Made by a program: the position numbers and the translations under genes. DNA of 64,000 nucleotides, taken from positions 1 through 64,000 of the forward strand of contig NZ_WGDD01000014.1 in NCBI RefSeq assembly GCF_015493435.1, in the 5' to 3' direction. The stretch's first letter is position 1. Every line of letters begins with the position of its first letter. The notes below the pieces were generated by a model. It was given only the letters and a program-made list of their open reading frames with translations, ran no database searches and had not been told where the DNA came from. Positions 43,185 to 50,816 of this stretch are shown one piece after another. This stretch comes from Sulfurovum sp. (GTDB lineage Bacteria > Campylobacterota > Campylobacteria > Campylobacterales > Sulfurovaceae).

Positions 43185-43216
43185 ACAACAGGCCTGCGAC
43201 CCGATTTGATACAGGG

Positions 43217-45331
43217 TCACATGTTGCCATAAAAAGTCTGCTTCTTCTCAAGCATTTTCAGCAAAAGTCCTGAAACCCTGAAACGCTCTGAATAATGTGT
43301 TTCAAATTCGGAAAGACGCCTGACGACCTCTGCGACGCCTAGTGAGTCTGCATAGCGCAGCAGCCCTCCTCTGAAAGCAGGAAAACCGGTACCCATGACC
43401 ATCGCCATGTCAAGGTAGCGTGCATTGGCAACCACTTTCTCTTCAAGACAGCGTGAAGCTTCATTGACCATAATGAGTATAGCTCTGTCAAGGATAGTCT
43501 GCTCATCCAATACTGTTTTGCCGCATTGCAGACTTTGTACCTCTGTATTGAAAGTCAGCTGCTTTCCCTGATGCAGATAAAATCCTTTGCCTGTCTTTTT
43601 GCCCAGCCAGTTCTTCTCTGTCATCTGTGCAAGAAGCGGTGAAGGTTTCATACGTTCTCCATAAGATTCAAAAAGAATATCTGATACTTTTTTCCCAATA
43701 TCCAAGCCGACTTCATCTGCCAGTGTAAAAGGTCCCATTGGCATACCGAAGGCTTTTAGCACTTTATCAATATGCTCCACACTCTCACCTTCTTCGAACA
43801 TTTTGGCCGCTTCGTTCAGATAAGGCAGAAGAGTACGGTTTACAAGGAAGCCTGCACACTCTTTTACTTTAATCGGTGTTTTGCCCAGTTTTTTTGTCAA
43901 ACCAACCACAGTGGCAATGGTTTTGGCATTTGTTTTTGCACCGGCTATCACTTCGACCAGCGGCATTTTGGCAACAGGGTTGAAAAAATGCATCCCGACA
44001 AATCGTTCAGGGTGCACAGTGTCAGCAGCCAGGTCTGTAACGGATAATGATGAAGTATTGGTCGCTACGATGGCATCTTCAGCAAGATGTTCTTCGAGCT
44101 GTGTGTAAACAGCCTGTTTGATTTTCGGGTCTTCACTGACTGCTTCTATGACAAAGTCCGAACGTGAAAGTCCGTCCATTTCAGTGGTGCAGGTCACTCT
44201 GTCCATTTTCAGAGCGATCTCACGGTCAGTCAGCCGGCCTCTGCGTTTTACATTCTCAAAATCAGCCATTATTGCGGAGAATGCCCTGACGATACTCTTC
44301 ATGTTGCGTGCCCCCAGCCTGACAGGAATGTCCCTGTTGGTTAGAGCCCAGGCGATACCTGCTCCCATGGTTCCAGTACCTATGACCACTGTTTCTTTGA
44401 CTGCACGGGGCTTGGCACGGGAGAAGGTTTCTTTTTTTAAAACCTCGGAAGTGAAGAAAAGTTCTATGAGGTTTTTGGATATCTCACTCAGTGCCAGAGG
44501 GGCAAAGGTTTCCCTTTCCACTTTCAATCCCTCTTCCATTGGCATATTCAATGTTTTTTCAAGGACTTCTATAGCTTTTACAGGTGCAGGATAATGTCCT
44601 TCTGTTTTGGCTATGACCGAAGCTTTTGCCAGTTGTGCAATGATACTTTTGAGGGGAAAAATCTTTTCATACCATGTGACTCTCCGGCGGATCTTGGTGG
44701 TTCTGTCTGCCAGTGTACCGTCAAGGATATCTTGAATGAATTCCTCTTTTTTAAAACTGAGGTAACCGCTCGGTACGGAGGCATCAACAAGACCCAGTTT
44801 CAGTGCCTTGTCTCCTTTGAGACGTTTCGATGCCGTGATCAGTTCAATCGCTTTTTGATATCCTACCAGTTTTGGCAAACGCTGTGTCCCGCCCAGTCCG
44901 GGGATGATTCCCAGGCTGACTTCTACCAGTCCCAGACGGGTATGTTCATCATTGGTGGCCAAACGGTAGTCACAGGCCATTGCCAGCTCCAGTCCCCCTC
45001 CCAGACAGGCGCCGTCAATGACAGATACTGTGGCAAAAGGGAGATTTCCCAAAGTGCTAAGAACAGCCTGAGCGCGACTCAGCGTCTTCACGATCTCTTT
45101 TTCATCCTGAAAGGCTTTGATCTCTTTGATGTCCGCACCGGCAATGAAAATGCTTTTTTTGGCACTCTCTATGAAAAGTATTTTGACGGAGCTGTCTTTT
45201 TGCAAAATATCGAGGATCTGCTCCAGTTGATACAGGGCATCGAAACAGAGTATATTGACCGGTTTTTCGGGTGTGTCAAAAGTGAGTGTCACCACCCCTC
45301 TTTTATCTTTTGTTTGATTGAAATAGTTCAT
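43217..45331 (-). CDS. fadJ: Enoyl-CoA hydratase / 3-hydroxyacyl-CoA dehydrogenase (FadJ/FadB type)
   Basis: 704 residues. The crotonase domain (about 1-190) has the oxyanion-hole motifs I-F-I-A-G-A-D-I-K-E and G-A-C-L-G-G-G-L-E-L-A-M-A. The NAD-binding domain follows (G-T-G-T-M-G-A-G-I-A near 317-326), then the C-terminal dehydrogenase domain (F-F-N-P-V-A-K-M-P-L-V-E-V, and G-F-P-A-F-R-G-G-L near the end). It carries out steps 2 and 3 of beta-oxidation. It overlaps the thiolase gene by one base, with which it forms the trifunctional complex. The length and gene order favour FadJ over FadB. Confidence 0.92.
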   Translation of the reverse strand: MNYFNQTKDKRGVVTLTFDTPEKPVNILCFDALYQLEQILDILQKDSSVKILFIESAKKSIFIAGADIKEIKAFQDEKEIVKTLSRAQAVLSTLGNLPFATVSVIDGACLGGGLELAMACDYRLATNDEHTRLGLVEVSLGIIPGLGGTQRLPKLVGYQKAIELITASKRLKGDKALKLGLVDASVPSGYLSFKKEEFIQDILDGTLADRTTKIRRRVTWYEKIFPLKSIIAQLAKASVIAKTEGHYPAPVKAIEVLEKTLNMPMEEGLKVERETFAPLALSEISKNLIELFFTSEVLKKETFSRAKPRAVKETVVIGTGTMGAGIAWALTNRDIPVRLGARNMKSIVRAFSAIMADFENVKRRGRLTDREIALKMDRVTCTTEMDGLSRSDFVIEAVSEDPKIKQAVYTQLEEHLAEDAIVATNTSSLSVTDLAADTVHPERFVGMHFFNPVAKMPLVEVIAGAKTNAKTIATVVGLTKKLGKTPIKVKECAGFLVNRTLLPYLNEAAKMFEEGESVEHIDKVLKAFGMPMGPFTLADEVGLDIGKKVSDILFESYGERMKPSPLLAQMTEKNWLGKKTGKGFYLHQGKQLTFNTEVQSLQCGKTVLDEQTILDRAILIMVNEASRCLEEKVVANARYLDMAMVMGTGFPAFRGGLLRYADSLGVAEVVRRLSEFETHYSERFRVSGLLLKMLEKKQTFYGNM

Positions 45332-46644
45332 TACTCTACCTCCAGTAACAGTGCAGCACCCTGCCCGCCGCCGATGCAGAGTGTCGCCAAACCGCGTTGC
45401 CGACCCCGGTGTCTCAACTCATGCAGTATGGTCAATACCAGTCTGGTTCCCGTCATACCTACCGGGTGCCCAAGCGCTACGGCACCGCCGTTGACATTGA
45501 GAATAGACGGGTCTATAGCGCCTACAGCCTTTTTTGCTCCCAGATGTATTTGTGCAAACAGATCAGAAGCAAAAGCTTTTTCACAGGCTATCACTTGTGC
45601 GGCAAACGCTTCATTGATCTCAACGATCTCCATATCTTTCATACTGAAACCGGTTTTTTTAAAAAGTTTATGGGCGGCAAAAACCGGTCCGAGTCCCATC
45701 CGTTTGGGTTCAAGTCCCGCATAGGCATATTCTGTCAGATAGCCCAAAGGTTCCAACCCCCGCTTTTGGGCTTCGCTTTCGGACAGGAGAACCACACCTG
45801 CTGCTGCATCCGTGATCTGTGAAGAATTCCCTGCGGTGACCGTTCCGTTCTTCCTGTCAAAGAAAGGATGGAGCCTGGCTAGTTTTTCCATTGTCTGGTC
45901 TTCCCGTATGCCGTCATCAAAATCCAGATACTTTCCTGAAACTTCATCATAGACTAAAGTCATACTTTCCTGGGCAAAACGTCCGTTCTCTTTGGCTTTG
46001 GCTGCTTTTTGGTGACTCATGAAAGAAAAGAAATCCTGCTCTTCCCTGCTGATACCGAAATCCTGTGCCAGTACTTCTGCGGTACTCCCCATCAGCAAGC
46101 CGCTTACAGGGTCGGTCAAGCCGGACATCAATCCGATGATCGGTTTTAAAAATGCCGGTCTGAACCCTAAAAGTGTACGCACTTTGTCCAGTGCACTTTT
46201 GGAACGAGCCAGCTTTTCAAAAAGCAGGGTCATCTTCTCGTTGTACACCAGAGGAATATTGGACATGGACTCCACACCTCCGCAGACATAGACCTTGCCT
46301 TCACCGGCATAAATACGTGCTGCCGCTGTCGTGATGGATTCCATACCCGATGCGCAGTTTCTGTGTACAGTCAAAGCAGGTATTGATTCGGGAAAACCGG
46401 CACGCAGAGCAATAACACGTGCAATATTGGCTGCATGGATCGGCTGTGCCACATTGCCTATGATGACTTCATCTACTTCCTCAAAGCCGATGGAAGAGCG
46501 CATCATCAGTTCGCGAAAGAGTACGGCTCCAAGCTGATCTGCCTGCATACGGGCGAATTTTCCGCCTGCTTTTGCCATGGGTGTACGCAGTGCCGTCACG
46601 ATAGCGATACGTTCTTTTTTATTTTTTATTTTTTTTCTATTCAT
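45331..46644 (-). CDS. fadI: Acetyl-CoA C-acyltransferase (thiolase, FadI type)
   Basis: 437 residues, matching FadI length. The active-site Cys lies in V-H-R-N-C-A-S-G-M-E-S (about 90-100), with N-E-A-F-A-A, a G-H-P-V-G-M-T-G motif and the second Cys in C-I-G-G-G-Q-G-A-A. It cleaves 3-ketoacyl-CoA to acetyl-CoA. It overlaps the acyl-CoA synthetase by 4 nt and the fadJ gene by one, so the three genes form one operon. The N-terminus has an Arg/Lys-rich stretch before R-I-A-I-V-T-A-L-R-T-P. Confidence 0.92.
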   Translation of the reverse strand: MNRKKIKNKKERIAIVTALRTPMAKAGGKFARMQADQLGAVLFRELMMRSSIGFEEVDEVIIGNVAQPIHAANIARVIALRAGFPESIPALTVHRNCASGMESITTAAARIYAGEGKVYVCGGVESMSNIPLVYNEKMTLLFEKLARSKSALDKVRTLLGFRPAFLKPIIGLMSGLTDPVSGLLMGSTAEVLAQDFGISREEQDFFSFMSHQKAAKAKENGRFAQESMTLVYDEVSGKYLDFDDGIREDQTMEKLARLHPFFDRKNGTVTAGNSSQITDAAAGVVLLSESEAQKRGLEPLGYLTEYAYAGLEPKRMGLGPVFAAHKLFKKTGFSMKDMEIVEINEAFAAQVIACEKAFASDLFAQIHLGAKKAVGAIDPSILNVNGGAVALGHPVGMTGTRLVLTILHELRHRGRQRGLATLCIGGGQGAALLLEVE

Positions 46645-48389
46645 AGGTGATCCTTGTACATTTCACGGATGAGCGCTTCGTAGCGCTGCATGAGATGCTC
46701 TTTTGCCAGTTTCATGGAAGGGGTAAGTTCTCCGGACTCGATAGTCGGTGTACGGTCGATAAAGCGAAAATCACGTATCTTTTCCCAATGGTTCAGTTTT
46801 CTGTTTATTTTTTCTATATATCGCTGTACCATCGTGCGGAACCTGTCAGACTTCAGTACGGATACCGGTGTGTGCTTATGCCTGTCTGCTACGCGTCCTA
46901 TGAAATCCGGATCGACAAACAGAAGTGCCACTACAAATGGTTTTTGGTCACCTATCACCAAAGCATGTTCAAACCATCCATTTGCCAAAAGCAGCTGTTC
47001 AATATAGACGGCAGAAACAAACTCACCTGTGGATGTTTTGAGCAATTCCTTTTTTCGTCCACTGATCGTAATGAAGCCGTCTTCCTGAATAGAGGCAAGG
47101 TCACCTGTATGCAGCCATCCCTCACTGTCAATCACTTCAGCAGTTGCTTTTCTGTCATTGTGATATCCGCGCATAATATTGTCACCACGTGCCAGAAGTT
47201 CACCTTCTGCACTGATTTTTACTTCCACTCCCGGGAAGGCTTTCCCGCAAGTTCCTGTTTTATTGTTTTTGGGTGTATTGGCGCAGATAACAGGGCTTGA
47301 TTCCGTCAGCCCGTATCCCTGATAGAGAGGAATACCTATGTTGAGGTAAAAACGGTAAAGTCTATCCGAGAGGGCGGCACCTCCACTGATCATCATTGAT
47401 ATCTCAGTTCCAAATGCCAGTTTGAGTTTTCGGTAGACCAGCCGTTCCAAAGTACTGTCCAAAAAATAAATAGTATCTTCAGGAGCTTTGGTTGTTGCCC
47501 TGTAAAAAGCGAAACGTACCAATATTTGTTTAAGTATGTTTCCTTCAAGTGCTTTATCTCTCATTTTGAAAAAAACTTTTTCAAGCAGACGGGGCACTGC
47601 GGTCATGACGGTAGGATTGATCTCTTTGAGCAATGCTGCGACATTTTTCACATCATCGGCAAAGTACACGCTTAACTCCTGTGAAAGATAGAAATGCATT
47701 ACCATACGTTCAAAAATATGTGCCAGAGGCAGAACAGAAAGGGCAGTGTCCGATGTTCTGTCCAAATGGTAATTTTCTGCTGTTGCATGTATCTGCGAAA
47801 TGAGATTTCGGTGTGTGAGTTCTACTCCTTTCGGGGTTCCAGATGTACCTGAAGTATAGATGATGGTCGCAAGGTCATCCTGGTCTATGCGGGATAAAAG
47901 TTGATCGAACAGGGTCGGATTTTTTTTGTCTATCCGCCTTCCCTCTTCTATCATGGTTCTCAGATGCATATAGCCGCTGCGTGTATTTTCCGTATAGATG
48001 ATCTCGATGGAAGTATCATATTTTTCAATACGTACTGCAGCTTCGTCACTGTTTGCAAAAACAGTTTGAATATTGGCATCGAGCAATTCAAAAAAAAGGT
48101 TTCTGGAAGAAATGTTGGTAAAGAGCGGTACGCTTACTGCACCACAGAGCATCAGAGCATAATCGAGTACCAGCCAGTAGGATGATGGTGTAATGGCAAT
48201 GGCAACCTGTTTTCCTTTCCATCCTTTGTGATGAAAAGCAACAGTGAGGGCGCGTACAAGAGAAAGAAAATCTGTTTTGTTGATGTCCACCCACTCCCCG
48301 GCATGACGGTGATGCAGGAAATCTTTTTTGGCAGGTGCAGATTCAAGATATCGGAAGAGTTCTCCGAAATGTCGGTATGCTATACTCAT
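46641..48389 (-). CDS. Long-chain acyl-CoA synthetase (AMP-forming)
   Basis: 582 residues. The AMP-binding P-loop is T-I-I-Y-T-S-G-T-S-G-T-P-K-G (about 176-189), then Y-G-L-T-E-S-S-P, W-L-H-T-G-D-L and the hinge I-S-G-R-K-K-E-L-L-K-T-S-T-G-E-F. The last motif marks the long-chain (FadD15/eukaryotic ACSL-like) branch rather than E. coli FadD. It activates fatty acids with CoA and ATP at the membrane. First gene of the beta-oxidation operon; AAAGGAG lies 7 nt before the ATG. Confidence 0.92.
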   Translation of the reverse strand: MSIAYRHFGELFRYLESAPAKKDFLHHRHAGEWVDINKTDFLSLVRALTVAFHHKGWKGKQVAIAITPSSYWLVLDYALMLCGAVSVPLFTNISSRNLFFELLDANIQTVFANSDEAAVRIEKYDTSIEIIYTENTRSGYMHLRTMIEEGRRIDKKNPTLFDQLLSRIDQDDLATIIYTSGTSGTPKGVELTHRNLISQIHATAENYHLDRTSDTALSVLPLAHIFERMVMHFYLSQELSVYFADDVKNVAALLKEINPTVMTAVPRLLEKVFFKMRDKALEGNILKQILVRFAFYRATTKAPEDTIYFLDSTLERLVYRKLKLAFGTEISMMISGGAALSDRLYRFYLNIGIPLYQGYGLTESSPVICANTPKNNKTGTCGKAFPGVEVKISAEGELLARGDNIMRGYHNDRKATAEVIDSEGWLHTGDLASIQEDGFITISGRKKELLKTSTGEFVSAVYIEQLLLANGWFEHALVIGDQKPFVVALLFVDPDFIGRVADRHKHTPVSVLKSDRFRTMVQRYIEKINRKLNHWEKIRDFRFIDRTPTIESGELTPSMKLAKEHLMQRYEALIREMYKDHL

Positions 48390-48465
48390 GATCGCGCTCC
48401 TTTAAGTGAAGGCTTGTTCTAGAAGTATAGATGATATCTGTGTATTGTATGTGCAGGGAGCGGGA

Positions 48466-48651
48466 TCAGCTATGCGAGCGGAAGCGGCAGGTACCCAGTG
48501 TAATGGTCTTTCCTCTCTGTGTTTTGGACAGAATATACTGCAGTGTCGCTTCGGCATCGGTCTGGGGCATTTCTTCGAGAATGATACGAAGTGCCTCTTT
48601 GTCAGAAGTGGGCTGCCACTTCTTCTCGTAGGTATATTGGGTATAGAGCAC
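48466..48651 (-). CDS. Small hypothetical protein
   Basis: 61 residues from a GTG start at 48651, only three bases after the stop of the 64-residue gene, so it is probably translated by coupling. It contains K-E-A-L-R-I-I-L-E-E-M-P-Q-T-D-A-E-A-T-L (about 18-37) with a helical look and ends G-T-C-R-F-R. No family recognised. It lies between the fad operon and the small gene behind the phosphofructokinase. Confidence 0.5.
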   Translation of the reverse strand: MLYTQYTYEKKWQPTSDKEALRIILEEMPQTDAEATLQYILSKTQRGKTITLGTCRFRSHS

Positions 48652-48654
48652 TAC

Positions 48655-48849
48655 TTAGACAAGTCCGAGTTCAGCAAAGATCGGCTCAACTTCCATCCAC
48701 CAGTTCTCAAAGCGCAGAGCGATATCGTTGATGGCATCGTCCTCTTCTCTCCATTCTTTGAGCTTCTGGATGATCAAAGGTTTGTTCTCCTCTGTGATCT
48801 TGTCAGATTTTTCTACGGTTTCTATGGCTTTTTCTATTTTCTTTTTCAT
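48655..48849 (-). CDS. Small acidic helical protein
   Basis: 64 residues, ATG preceded by AAGGATAAAAA. Entirely helical and charged (I-E-K-A-I-E-T-V-E-K-S-D-K near 5-17; L-R-F-E-N-W-W-M-E-V-E-P near 45-56). It lies 49 bp downstream of the phosphofructokinase gene in the same direction. Family not recognised; the reading frame and ribosome-binding site make it a real gene candidate. Confidence 0.65.
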   Translation of the reverse strand: MKKKIEKAIETVEKSDKITEENKPLIIQKLKEWREEDDAINDIALRFENWWMEVEPIFAELGLV

Positions 48850-48898
48850 TTTTTATCCTTATTTTTGATTTATTATACCTAATTTCTGTGACATGGTA

Positions 48899-49867
48899 TT
48901 ATTTGGTATTGAACTCCATGCCGAGTTTGAGAAGATCTTCATTGATTCGGTAGGTTTTGAAGGCGACCTCTTCTATTTTTTTAAGCCGGAAGCCGTTGTC
49001 ACTGTAGCAGACGACTGCACTTGCTTCTTTTCTGATGAGTGCATCGATGGCATGTGTCACAAAATGGAAGGCCATAAGGCGGTCATTGACTGTGGGCGTG
49101 CCACCGCGCTGGATATGCCCCAAAACAGTTACTCTTGACTCAACGCCCAATTCATTCTCAAACCACTGTGCTGTCTCTTCACTGTTTTTAAGTGCTTCGG
49201 AAACAACAGCGATAAAATATTCTCTGCCCTCCTCTTTCTGTTTCATCAGGTTGTCTCTGTAGAGTGACAGATCATATTTGATCTCGGGAATGAGACACAT
49301 TTCTGCACCTGAAGTCAATGCGGAAACCAGGGCAAGATAGCCGCATTCACGGCCCATGACCTCAATGACAAAAGCACGTCCGAACGATGATGCTGTATCC
49401 CGGATGGCATCGATGGCATACCGTATGGTGTTGAGTGCCGTATCGACCCCGAGGCAGTATTCGGTTCCTGCGATGTCATTGTCTATGGTAGAAGGAATCC
49501 CCATGATATGCAGTGCTTCATATTCATCTGAAAGTTTCTGCATACCCTTGAACGATCCATCACCGCCGAGAATGACCAGGCCCGTGATCTCCCGGGCTTT
49601 CAGGTTTTCTATAGCGATTCTGCGGTAACGTGCTTCCATAAAGCGTTTGGATCTTGAAGTACGGATTTTCGTGCCCCCGATAGAAATGATACCGGAAACA
49701 TCACTGTATCCGGCCGGATAAATCTTGTTGTCTATCAAGCCTTCGTAGCCATTATAGATCATGTAGGGTGTCAGGCTGTTTGTCAGTGCATATTCGACAA
49801 AACGTTTCAGGGCAGCGTTCATTCCCGAAACATCACCGCCCGAACAGAGTATGGCTATATTTTTCAT
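48899..49867 (-). CDS. pfkA: 6-phosphofructokinase
   Basis: 322 residues, the normal size for bacterial PfkA. The N-terminal ATP loop reads C-S-G-G-D-V-S-G-M-N (usual G-G-D-A-P-G-M-N), then L-G-G-D-G-S, catalytic T-I-D-N-D (about 128-132), G-V-D-T-A-L-N-T-I, V-M-G-R-E-C-G-Y-L-A (usual M-G-R-H/x-C-G-x-L) and G-H-I-Q-R-G-G-T-P. The G-G-D-G-S motif points to ATP use rather than pyrophosphate. It phosphorylates fructose-6-phosphate. Many Campylobacterota lack this enzyme, so its presence says something about sugar or glycogen use. Confidence 0.9.
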   Translation of the reverse strand: MKNIAILCSGGDVSGMNAALKRFVEYALTNSLTPYMIYNGYEGLIDNKIYPAGYSDVSGIISIGGTKIRTSRSKRFMEARYRRIAIENLKAREITGLVILGGDGSFKGMQKLSDEYEALHIMGIPSTIDNDIAGTEYCLGVDTALNTIRYAIDAIRDTASSFGRAFVIEVMGRECGYLALVSALTSGAEMCLIPEIKYDLSLYRDNLMKQKEEGREYFIAVVSEALKNSEETAQWFENELGVESRVTVLGHIQRGGTPTVNDRLMAFHFVTHAIDALIRKEASAVVCYSDNGFRLKKIEEVAFKTYRINEDLLKLGMEFNTK

Positions 49868-49952
49868 ATTTTATTTCTCGTTTTTGAATTATATTACCGT
49901 ATTAAAATCTTGAATTCGGCAATAGATAGCGAAATTATAACATGAATAACTG

Positions 49953-49958
49953 TATAAT
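49953..49958 (+). promoter_or_regulatory. -10 box of the LOG-family gene, 6 nt before ATG
   Basis: TATAAT-AATCGC-ATG with no Shine-Dalgarno: predicted leaderless transcript. Confidence 0.6.
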
Positions 49959-49964
49959 AATCGC

Positions 49965-50816
49965 ATGAAAAAAAATAATACAACAGCAAAAACAGACAAA
50001 CAGACCTCTGTCCAGAAATATACAAAAGAAGATAAGCAGTTCCTTTATTCCGACGATGCGCGCGGTATCAGGCTGCAGCTTGACTACCTGAAGGCTGAGA
50101 CCAGTCTTAAAAAACACGGTGTAGATCATACGATCGTTGTGTTTGGCAGTGCAAGAGTAACAGAGTTTGCCGAAGCGCTCAAAAAGCTTGAAAAGATCAA
50201 ACAGAAATTTGAAGCCAAGCCGGATTCCGATACACTGCTCCAGCAGTTGAGAGGGGCAGAAAGGATCGTAGAAAAAAGCCGTTACTACGAAGAAGCCCGC
50301 GAATTTGGAAAACTGGTCGGTCAAAGCGGAAAAGGTCCGGATGACTGCAGTGTCACACTCATGACTGGCGGCGGTCCCGGCATTATGGAAGCTGCCAACC
50401 GAGGCGCCTATGAAGTGGGTGCAAAATCGATCGGACTCAATATTGAACTTCCCCGCGAACAGCATCCAAACCCGTACATCACACCGGAACTGAGTTTTCA
50501 GTTCCGCTATTTTGCCATACGCAAACTGCATTTTATGCAGCGTGCCAAGGCATTGGTGGTTTTTCCGGGAGGCTTTGGGACACTTGATGAGCTTTTTGAC
50601 CTGCTTACACTTATTCAAACCGGGAAAAGCCCTGCGATTCCCGTAGTATTGGTCTGCCGTTCCTACTGGAGCCGCATTATTGACTTTGAATATCTGTATG
50701 AAGAAGGTGTGATCGCGAAAGAAGACCTTGATATCTTTGAATATGCAGAAGATGCCAGGGAAGCATGGGAAGCCATACTTCGATGGCACAAAAAAAAGAA
50801 AACACCGCTTTTCTAA
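49965..50816 (+). CDS. LOG/TIGR00730-family Rossmann-fold protein
   Basis: 283 residues, longer than the usual 180-200. An N-terminal helical extension (about 1-120) precedes the family core: M-T-G-G-G-P-G-I-M-E-A-A-N (about 127-139) and P-G-G-F-G-T-L-D-E-L (about 200-209). Some LOG proteins release cytokinin-like bases from nucleotides (R..PGGxGTxxE motif); others are nucleotide 5'-monophosphate nucleosidases. The long N-terminus fits the bacterial type II group. It converges with the M16 peptidase gene (4-nt overlap). TATAAT lies 6 nt before the ATG. Confidence 0.88.
   Translation: MKKNNTTAKTDKQTSVQKYTKEDKQFLYSDDARGIRLQLDYLKAETSLKKHGVDHTIVVFGSARVTEFAEALKKLEKIKQKFEAKPDSDTLLQQLRGAERIVEKSRYYEEAREFGKLVGQSGKGPDDCSVTLMTGGGPGIMEAANRGAYEVGAKSIGLNIELPREQHPNPYITPELSFQFRYFAIRKLHFMQRAKALVVFPGGFGTLDELFDLLTLIQTGKSPAIPVVLVCRSYWSRIIDFEYLYEEGVIAKEDLDIFEYAEDAREAWEAILRWHKKKKTPLF

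Noticed and set aside
45331-46644. Possible polyketide or hydrocarbon (Ole-type) thiolase
   Set aside because: Length, Cys/His motifs and overlaps with fadJ and the acyl-CoA synthetase fit FadI of beta-oxidation.
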